A stretch of DNA of 10,644 bases from Aureococcus anophagefferens (lineage: Eukaryota > Sar > Pelagophyceae > Pelagomonadales > Pelagomonadaceae), in the NCBI RefSeq assembly GCF_000186865.1, contig NW_008705575.1, positions 351,861-362,504 of the forward strand, written 5' to 3'. The notes under the pieces are model-generated. The model saw nothing but the letters and a program-made list of their open reading frames with translations. It had not been told where the DNA came from and did not search any database. A program made the translations under genes and the position numbers. The first letter of the stretch is position 1, and each line of letters opens with the position of its first letter. Below are positions 7,101-10,644 of this stretch, piece after piece.

Positions 7101-10100
7101 CGCGACGGCCGCCTCGAGGTCGCGCGCGGCCGCGGCCGCGGCCCGCTCCTCCTCCGCGAGCGCGGCCTCCTCGCGCGCGAGCTCCGCGCGCAGCTCCGGC
7201 GCCGGCGACGGCGCGCCGGGCGCCGCGGCCTCCGCGGCCTCGAGCTTGAGCTTCGTGGCCTTGATCTCGTCGGCCCTGTCGAGCGCGGCGGCCTCGGCCC
7301 GCGCCCGCGCGTCCGCGGCCTCCGTGATGGCGAGCGCCGCGGCGACGGCCGGCGTCGCCACGGGCGCGACGACCTCCTGGACGTGCTCGATCTGCTTCGA
7401 TGCCTCGGCGATCTTCGTGTCGTCTTCCGCGATGGCGTCGGCCTCCTCGGCCGCGCGCGCGCGCGCCTCGCCCGCGGCCGCGTCGTCGCCCGCGGCCTCC
7501 GCGGCCTCGAGCGCGCTCGTCGTCGCAGCGAGCTGGGATTCGTGGTCGCGCTTCGCGGCGAGCGCCGTGGCCTTCTGCGCCGCGGCGGTTTCCGCGGCCG
7601 CGAGCGACTCCGCGGACACGAGCGGTTTGTCGGGCGAGGGGGGCGCGTAGGATTCGGGAGCCGAGGCGGGCGCGGCGGCGACGACAGGCGGCGCGGCGAG
7701 CGCCTCGGCCTCGTCAGCGGCGGCGACCTTGAGCCGCTCTTGTTCTGCCGCGGCCTCGGCAGCGCGTGCGTGCTCGGCTTCCGCAGCGGCGAGGCGCTCG
7801 GCTTCGACCGCGCGTTCCTGCTCGGCGCGCTCCGTCGCTTCTGCCTCCAGAACGGCGGCCCGGTCCTCAGCAAGAGCGGCTTCTTCCTGCTTGAGCTCCG
7901 CTTCGAGCGCTTCGAGCTCCTCCGGCGCCGGCGCCGGAGCGCCGGCGGCCGCGGCGGCCTCGAGGTCCAGTAGTTTCTGCTTCTTGGCATCGATCTCGGC
8001 CTTGCGCTCCAGCGACTTGGCCACCGCAGCCTCCTTTTGGCGCGCAGCCTCAGCGGCTTTGAGCTCGGCTTCTGCTTTCGCGGCCGCCGCGGCCTCTGCT
8101 TTCGCCTCAGCTTCGCGCTTCTCGAGCTCTGCAGCGGCCGCCTTGGCGTCGGCGTCGCGCTTCTCCTGCGCGGCCTTCTCCTGCGCCGCGAGGGCCTGCT
8201 CCTTGGCGAGGGCCGCGGCGCCGTCGTCGACGGCCGGAACGGGGAGCGCGTCGGCGACGGCCGTGCCCGCGGCCGGCGTCGCCCGCGCGGCTTTCTCCCG
8301 CTCCTCCGCAGCCGCGACCTTGAGCCGCTCTTCTTCCGCAGCGGCCTCGGCAGCGCGCGCGTGCTCGGCTTCCGCAGCGGCAAGGCGCTCGGCTTCTGCC
8401 GCGCGCTCCTGCTCCGCGCGTTCCAGGGCCTCAGCCTCCAGAACGGCGGCCCGGTCCTCAGCAAGAGCGGCTTCTTCCTGCTTGAGCTCCGCTTCGAGCG
8501 CTTCGAGCTCCTCCGGCGCCGGCGCCGGAGCGCCGGCGGCCGCCGCGGCTTCCAAGTCCAACAACTTCTGCTTCTTGGCTTCGATCTCGGCCTTGCGCTC
8601 CAACGACTTGGCGACGGCGGCCTCCTTGGCCCGAGCGGCCTCTGCGGCTTTGAGCTCGGCTTCTGCTTTCGCGGCCGCCGCGGCCTCGGCCTTCGCCTCA
8701 GCCTCGCGCTTCTCGAGCTCTGCAGCGGCCGCCTTGGCGTCGGCGTCGGCCTTCTCCTGGGCGGCCAGCGCCGCGGCGCCGTCGTCGGGAGTCGGCGCGA
8801 CGACCGGGGCCTTCTCCCGCTCCGCCTCGAGCGCGGCCTCGGCAGCGGCGACCTTGACGGCCTCCGCGCGCGCGGCCTCGTCCGCGGCGGCGACCTTGAG
8901 CCGCTCCTCTTCTGCCGCGGCCTCGGCAGCGCGCACGTGCTCGGCTTCCGCAGCGGCGAGGCGCTCGGCTTCTGCCGCGCGCTCCTGCTCCGCGCGTTCC
9001 AGGGCCTCAGCCTCGAGCACTGCGGCCCGGTCCTCAGCAAGAGCGGCTTCTTCCTGCTTGAGCTCCGCTTCGAGCGCTTCGAGCTCCTCCGGCGCCGGCG
9101 CCGGAGCGCCGGCGGCCGTGGCCGCTTCCAAATCCAGTAACTTCTGCTTCTTCGCTTCGATCTCGGCCTTGCGCTCCAGGGATTTGGCGACAGCGGCTTC
9201 CTTGGCCCGAGCGGCCTCCGCGGCCTTCAACTCAGCCTCCGCTTTCGCGGCCGCCGCGGCCTCTGCTTTCGCCTCAGCCTCGCGCTTCTCGAGCTCTGCG
9301 GCGGCCGCCTTGGCGTCGGCGTCGCGCTTCTCCTGGGCGGCTTTCTCCTGCGCGGCGAGGGCCTGCTCCTTGGCGAGAGCCGCGGCGGCCTCCTCGGCGC
9401 GCGCGGCCTCGGCTCGGGCCGCGGCGCCGTCGTCGACGGCCGGCGCGCCCGTTGCGGCGACCGCCCGCTCCTCGGCTGCGGCGGCCTTGCGCGACTCCTC
9501 CTCGGCGGCGGCGACCTTGACAGCCTCCGCGCGCGCGGCCTCGTCAGCGGCGGCGACCTTGATCCGCTCCTCTTCCGCAGCGGCCTCGGCGGCGCTCGCT
9601 CGCTCGGCTTCCGCGGCGGCGAGGCGCTCAGCTTCCGCTGCTTTCTCGGTCTCCGCGCGCTCCGTCGCTTCGGCTTCAAGCACGGCGGCCCGGTCATCCG
9701 CGAGGGCCGCTTCTTCCTGCTTGAGCTCCGCTTCGAGCGCTTCGAGCTCCTCCGGCGCCGGGGCCGGAGCGCCGGCGGCCGCGGCCGCTTCCAAGTCCAA
9801 CAACTTCTGCTTCTTGGCTTCGATCTCGGCCTTGCGCTCCAGCGACTTGGCTACCGCGGCCTCCTTTTGGCGCGCAGCCTCAGCGGCCTTCAGCTCAGCC
9901 TCCGCTTTCGCGGCCGCCGCGGCCTCGGCTTTCGCGTCGGCCTCGCGCTTCTCGAGCTCCGCGGCGGCCGCCTTTGCGTCGGCGTCGCGCTTCTCCTGCG
10001 CGGCCTTCTCCTGCGCGGCGAGGGCCTGCTCCTTGGCGAGGGCCGCGGCTTCGGCCTTCGCCGCGGCGCCGTCGTCCGCGGGCGGCGCGCGCGGCGAGGC

Positions 10101-10644
10101 CGCGACCATGTCCTCGACGGCCTTCATCTGCGCGTCGGCGTCGGCGGCGTGGCGGCCGTCGGCCTCGAGGGCCTTGCGCTCCTCGGCGAGCGCGATGCGC
10201 GTCGCCTCGAGGTCGCGGTCCCGCGCGGCCGCGGCGGCCTCGGCGTCCGCGGCCGCGGCGCGCTCGGCGCGCTCGGCATCGACGACGGCGGCGCGCTCCT
10301 CGGCGAGGGCGGCCTCCTCCCGCTTCAGTTCGGCTTCGAGCGCTTCGAGCTCCTCCGGCGCCGGGGCCGGAGCGCCCGCCGCGGCGGCCGCTTCGAGGTC
10401 CGACAACTGTCGCTTCTTCGCGTCGATGTCCGCCTTCGTCGCCAGGGACTTGGCGATGGCCTCGTCCTTGGCCCGGGCGGCCTCGCCGGCGCGCCGCGCC
10501 TCCGCGCGCTCGGCGTCCGCGCGCGCGGCCTCGTCGTCGCGGAGCTTCGCCGCGGACGCCTCGACCTGGGCCGCGTGGCGCGCCGCGGCGGCCTCGGCGT
10601 CGGCCTTGGCCGCCGCGGCGTCGGCGACGGCCCGCGCGGCCTCG
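973..10644 (-). CDS. Giant coiled-coil / EF-hand repeat protein, 5' end missing, four exons
   Basis: I do not recognise this gene as a named family. The proposed coding join, in transcript order, is 10644-5974, 5762-5122, 4908-4427, 4215-973, with TAG at 975-973. The frame is open to the right edge with no ATG, so the start lies outside. About 3,011 residues are visible. Approximate residue order: Ala/Glu/Lys coiled-coil repeats 1-980; diverged Ala-rich helical segments 980-2030; EF-hand loops near 2056 and 2108; an unrecognised repeated domain at 2166-2255, 2524-2611, 2644-2727 and 2754-2837; a Pro/Ala-rich basic linker between the first two copies; a C-terminal coiled coil 2951-3011. No signal peptide or membrane segment is visible in this portion. 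The three introns are all introner elements. The last exon needs two compensating frame changes (near 3901-3940 and 1225-1260). Architecture suggests a long calcium-responsive scaffold, perhaps cytoskeletal; that is inference only. Confidence 0.8.
1225..1260 (-). other. Apparent frame change back (equivalent to -1)
   Basis: Coding sense in the EF-hand frame runs to about 1240 (VLDAAMAVAGAPL). The coiled-coil C-terminus (AAASPEPDDDGGSGLAP onward) is in the original frame, two bases on or one back. The sequence at the switch is pure G/C and contains the palindrome GGCGCGCC (1237-1244). It exactly offsets the change near 3901-3940. Confidence 0.6.
1497..1746 (-). repeat. Unrecognised repeated domain, copy 4
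   Basis: Reads SRALLMLGVEVDGRLLLVSI, then YERAASRSLDVHLFHAETG, VREDAWAGILPPLAELSS, and helix EERDRVCHAVTDALGL. The start matches copy 2 most closely; the AWAGILPPLAELS segment matches AWAGVFAGGLADLS of copy 1. Confidence 0.65.
1828..2076 (-). repeat. Unrecognised repeated domain, copy 3
   Basis: Reads FCGDVVIGDRSVVVSVMEEG, then GGFRVRALEPATLLECDEAL, SVDELRAARYLPEAGALD, helix ATVKRLCESLKDSVRLV, and ends with PGP. The EPATLLE segment matches EPEALLD of copy 2. Confidence 0.65.
2175..2438 (-). repeat. Unrecognised repeated domain, copy 2
   Basis: Reads RRALLTDGVETDDGRHLLCS, then VYRSDGGLRVEAFEPEALLD, an acidic LDVAARELGGDDLDEPAA, helix RAAERLVDGLVL, and ends RLAYEP, matching the RLVYAP end of copy 1. 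Confidence 0.65.
2440..3240 (-). other. Pro/Ala-rich basic linker with three RRxS sites
   Basis: Low-complexity, probably disordered region between copies 1 and 2 of the repeated domain, with PAAAPAAAPAAAA, PPSRP, PPPTRPRPASF and KPPKRVASPAPAAAPD. It holds three sites fitting a basophilic (PKA-like) Arg-Arg-x-Ser consensus: RRDSHMF (about 2943-2964), RRGSLLPDL (2709-2735) and RRGSVLPPG (2671-2696). The last two are near-duplicates. Confidence 0.6.
3245..3510 (-). repeat. Unrecognised ~85-residue domain, copy 1
   Basis: Reads RAVLTEGVRVGDAFLLASVV, then ALVVHGYDTR.., a helical part with DLSGRDKCSLARSVLRDL, and ends RLVYAPR. The scheme is RALL-x-x-GV-x-V-x(4)-LL-x-SV, a short turn, a beta-like V-x-V-x-x-(Y/F/L) strand, then an acidic segment and a closing helix. 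This suggests a small beta-rich fold with a C-terminal helix. I cannot name the family. Confidence 0.65.
3651..3842 (-). other. Pair of EF-hand calcium-binding loops
   Basis: Loop 1 is at 3842-3807 (DKSGDGLISMIE): Asp, Ser, Asp, Gly, Ile, Ser and Glu fall at positions 1, 3, 5, 6, 8, 9 and 12, a canonical loop. Loop 2 is at 3686-3651 (DVNGDKMLSWGE): ligand positions 1, 3, 5, 9 and 12 are intact, with Lys in place of the usual Gly at 6. The helices around them (ERELRAIFDGA, DRLVRAFGAL, FRSVAAGL) fit the EF-hand pattern, and the ~40-residue spacing between loops suits a paired EF-hand domain. Both loops should bind calcium. Confidence 0.9.
3901..3940 (-). other. Apparent +1 frame change at a GC palindrome
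   Basis: Upstream coding sense (ending ADEALVPAA, with VPAA at 3939-3928) and downstream coding sense (LPDAASDEREL, from about 3900) are one base out of phase. The gap between them coincides with a perfect inverted repeat at 3914-3935, two 10-bp arms (CCGCGGCGCG) around a central AG. That structure is prone to compression or polymerase slippage. A short intron with length one more than a multiple of three is the alternative. Confidence 0.65.
4216..4418 (+). mobile_element. Introner element copy 1 (203 bp)
   Basis: Ends are CTGTGTGG and CCACACGC, with an inverted repeat GTGTGGAAACCAA / TTGGTTTCCACAC of 13 bp. Flanking 8-bp direct repeats are AGTCGCGC (4208-4215) and AGCCGCGC (4419-4426), 7 of 8 identical. 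It is in the same orientation as copy 2. The central part (about 4258-4290) differs most from the other two copies. No coding capacity. Confidence 0.85.
4216..4426 (-). other. Intron 3 (GC-AG, 211 bp, phase 0) made by an introner element
   Basis: Coding strand: exon ..GCGGAG, then GCGCGGCT (donor GC), the element, CCACACAG, then exon GCGCGACTCCGC. Removing 4426-4216 gives AEARLREL in frame. The alternative GT ten bases further in shifts the frame. If retained, the intron brings an in-frame stop at 4352-4354. Confidence 0.85.
4427..4908 (-). other. Exon 3 (482 bp): coiled coil
   Basis: The frame reads AKQTVLQDLHSVVDAEEDLL, then AAAAAKIADAEERLVEASEA, and ends ..DAAGAAEARLRVE before the element, with the donor after the GAG codon at 4429-4427. 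It is a Leu/Glu/Ala heptad-like helix with fewer pure-Ala runs than exon 1. It lies between two introner introns. Confidence 0.82.
4909..5113 (+). mobile_element. Introner element copy 2 (205 bp) with perfect 8-bp target-site duplication
   Basis: Ends are CTGCGTGG and CCACACAG, flanked by the perfect direct repeat CTTCGCGC at 4901-4908 and 5114-5121. The left end carries the conserved block CTTCAACCCGACTTCAATGT shared with copies 1 and 3, and the middle shares CGACGAGAGCAATCGA and GAATCGACTTCGA. Strand is given as the orientation with this conserved block at the left; the host gene is on the minus strand. No open reading frame of its own. Confidence 0.88.
4909..5121 (-). other. Intron 2 (GC-AG, 213 bp, phase 1) made by an introner element
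   Basis: Coding strand: exon ..GTCCGCG, then GCGCGAAG (donor GC), the element, CCACGCAG, then exon GCGCGAAGCAGACG. Removing 5121-4909 gives VRGAKQTVLQDL in frame. The GT ten bases further in would shift the frame. If retained, the intron brings an in-frame stop at 5027-5029. Confidence 0.87.
5122..5762 (-). other. Exon 2 (641 bp): Ala-rich helical segment
   Basis: The open frame begins with the G completing the split CAG codon and reads LLVLTAASPAAAPDLAAAVE, then EAVDEITTAATAKAKAIITK, and ends ..ADEASVRG. It is acidic, Ala/Val/Glu-rich and probably helical, with a proline-containing middle (PLQAEAPPQRPKTPGDAAP). It contains a 16-residue tandem duplication. No ATG start is needed because splicing keeps the frame from exon 1. 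Confidence 0.8.
5418..5487 (-). repeat. 48-bp (16-residue) tandem duplication in exon 2
   Basis: A 22-bp block beginning GCGACCTCGAGCGCC occurs at 5418-5439 and again, identical, at 5466-5487, a period of 48 bp. In protein the copies read AEALEVALRSPRVEAP and AEALEVAPRVEPPLQ. Confidence 0.75.
5763..5965 (-). mobile_element. Introner element copy 3 (203 bp), opposite orientation to copies 1 and 2
   Basis: Non-coding element with ends CTGTGTGG and CCACACAG and inverted terminal repeats of about 13 bp (GTGTGGAAA followed by T/C-CAA). It is flanked by near-perfect 8-bp direct repeats, CGAGGAGC (5755-5762) and CGAGCAGC (5966-5973), 7 of 8 identical. The conserved ~38-bp end that contains CTTCAACCCGACTTCAATGTG in copies 1 and 2 is at the right end here and reversed, so this copy is inverted. 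It is markedly richer in A/T than the exons. It has no transposase and is presumably mobilised in trans. Confidence 0.85.
5763..5973 (-). other. Intron 1 (GC-AG, 211 bp, phase 2) made by an introner element
   Basis: Coding strand: exon ends ..GAGGAGCA, then GCTGCTCG (donor GC), then the element, then CCACACAG, then exon GCTCCTCGTCCTG. Removing 5973-5763 joins CA to G to form a CAG codon and gives EEQLLVLTA in frame. Choosing the GT ten bases further in would shift the frame. If retained, the intron brings an in-frame stop at 5826-5828. Confidence 0.85.
7141..7277 (-). repeat. Diverged sixth copy of the coiled-coil repeat core
   Basis: The translated segment reads KATKLKLEAAEAAAPGAPSP and then AELAREEAALAEEERAA, which lines up with the core of the five stronger units (KKQKLLDLEA, GAPAPAPEE, AELKQEEAAL). 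It lies about 717 bp (a multiple of three) to the left of the nearest strong unit. The DNA is much less similar than among the strong copies, so it is older or has escaped homogenisation. Confidence 0.65.
7861..10644 (-). repeat. Five tandem copies of a 192-221-residue coiled-coil unit
   Basis: Anchoring on the sequence encoding RAAV, just after ELKQEEAALAED, gives unit starts at 7861, 8452, 9028, 9691 and 10294. The spacings are 591, 576, 663 and 603 bp, all multiples of three. Each unit reads roughly SLERKAEIEAKKQKLLDLEA, then a helix-breaking GAPAPAPEE, then ELEALEAELKQEEAAL, then long Ala/Glu/Arg helix and a variable linker. Copies at 7855-7951, 8446-8542 and 9022-9118 are identical over 97 bp, including third positions, while the unit at 10294 is clearly more diverged. 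Length differences fall in the linkers. This pattern indicates recent tandem duplication or gene conversion. Confidence 0.9.

Larger units (their letters stand above)
5974..10644 (-). other. Exon 1 as visible (5' end beyond the right edge): coiled-coil repeats
   Basis: Uninterrupted open frame of at least 1,556 codons. The right-hand end reads as Ala/Glu/Arg/Lys helix and continues the repeat pattern (SLATKADIDAKK, matching SLERKAEIEAKK in the other copies), so the true start is further right. The exon ends at 5974 after the first two bases of a CAG codon, just before the GC donor. After about 7700 (reading leftward) the strong repeats give way to diverged Ala/Val/Asp/Glu-rich helix with recurring AIEDAA-like motifs. 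Confidence 0.85.

Noticed and set aside
5853..7973. Long plus-strand open frame (706 codons) antisense to exon 1
   Set aside because: Arg/Gly/Leu-rich, starts inside element 3, no domain. The minus strand carries coherent repeats here.
10404..10406. TTG as a translation start for the large gene
   Set aside because: It lies inside a repeat unit, and the repeat pattern continues upstream in the same frame to the window edge. Nuclear genes would be expected to start at ATG.
7861..10644. Bacterial TolA-like or other bacterial envelope protein
   Set aside because: The Ala/Glu/Lys helix resembles TolA only in composition. The same gene has introns and EF-hands, and its neighbour is a proteasome lid subunit.
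1..10644. tRNA, rRNA or other structured RNA genes
   Set aside because: No cloverleaf, conserved rRNA blocks or comparable signal was seen on either strand by eye.

Overview
This window looks like nuclear DNA of a very GC-rich microbial eukaryote. The best match is a pelagophyte alga of the Aureococcus anophagefferens type. That identification rests on three things: near-uniform G/C third positions, an RPN9-like 26S proteasome subunit, and three related ~203-205 bp terminal-inverted-repeat elements that sit inside coding sequence and behave exactly like the 'introner elements' described for Aureococcus. No species name can be proved from sequence alone.

Everything I accept as coding is on the minus strand. 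From left to right: (1) the first ~196 codons of an RPN9/PSMD13 homologue (ATG at 666), whose PCI-domain half lies off the left edge; (2) a ~306 bp intergenic gap (667-972); (3) one very large gene, stop codon at 973-975, running off the right edge at 10644, with its start codon outside the window. I read it as four exons: >10644-5974, 5762-5122, 4908-4427 and 4215-973, separated by introns of 211, 213 and 211 bp. About 3,011 residues are visible.

The large protein begins (as seen here) with five tandem ~192-221-residue Ala/Glu/Lys coiled-coil repeats plus a diverged sixth. More Ala-rich helix follows, then a pair of EF-hand calcium loops, a four-times repeated domain of about 83-90 residues that I do not recognise, with a Pro/Ala-rich linker between its first and second copies, and a C-terminal coiled coil. 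A structural or cytoskeletal calcium-responsive scaffold is a guess from architecture only.

The main result is the intron structure. Each intron is one transposon-like element plus one copy of its 8-bp target-site duplication. On the coding strand each duplication begins with GC, which serves as the 5' splice site, while the element end supplies CAG as the 3' splice site. Splicing this way restores the reading frame in all three (phases 2, 1 and 0). The second main point is that the last exon needs two frame changes (near 3901-3940 and 1225-1260) to keep the EF-hands and repeats in frame. These cancel each other and may be sequence errors, unrecognised small introns or real frameshifts.
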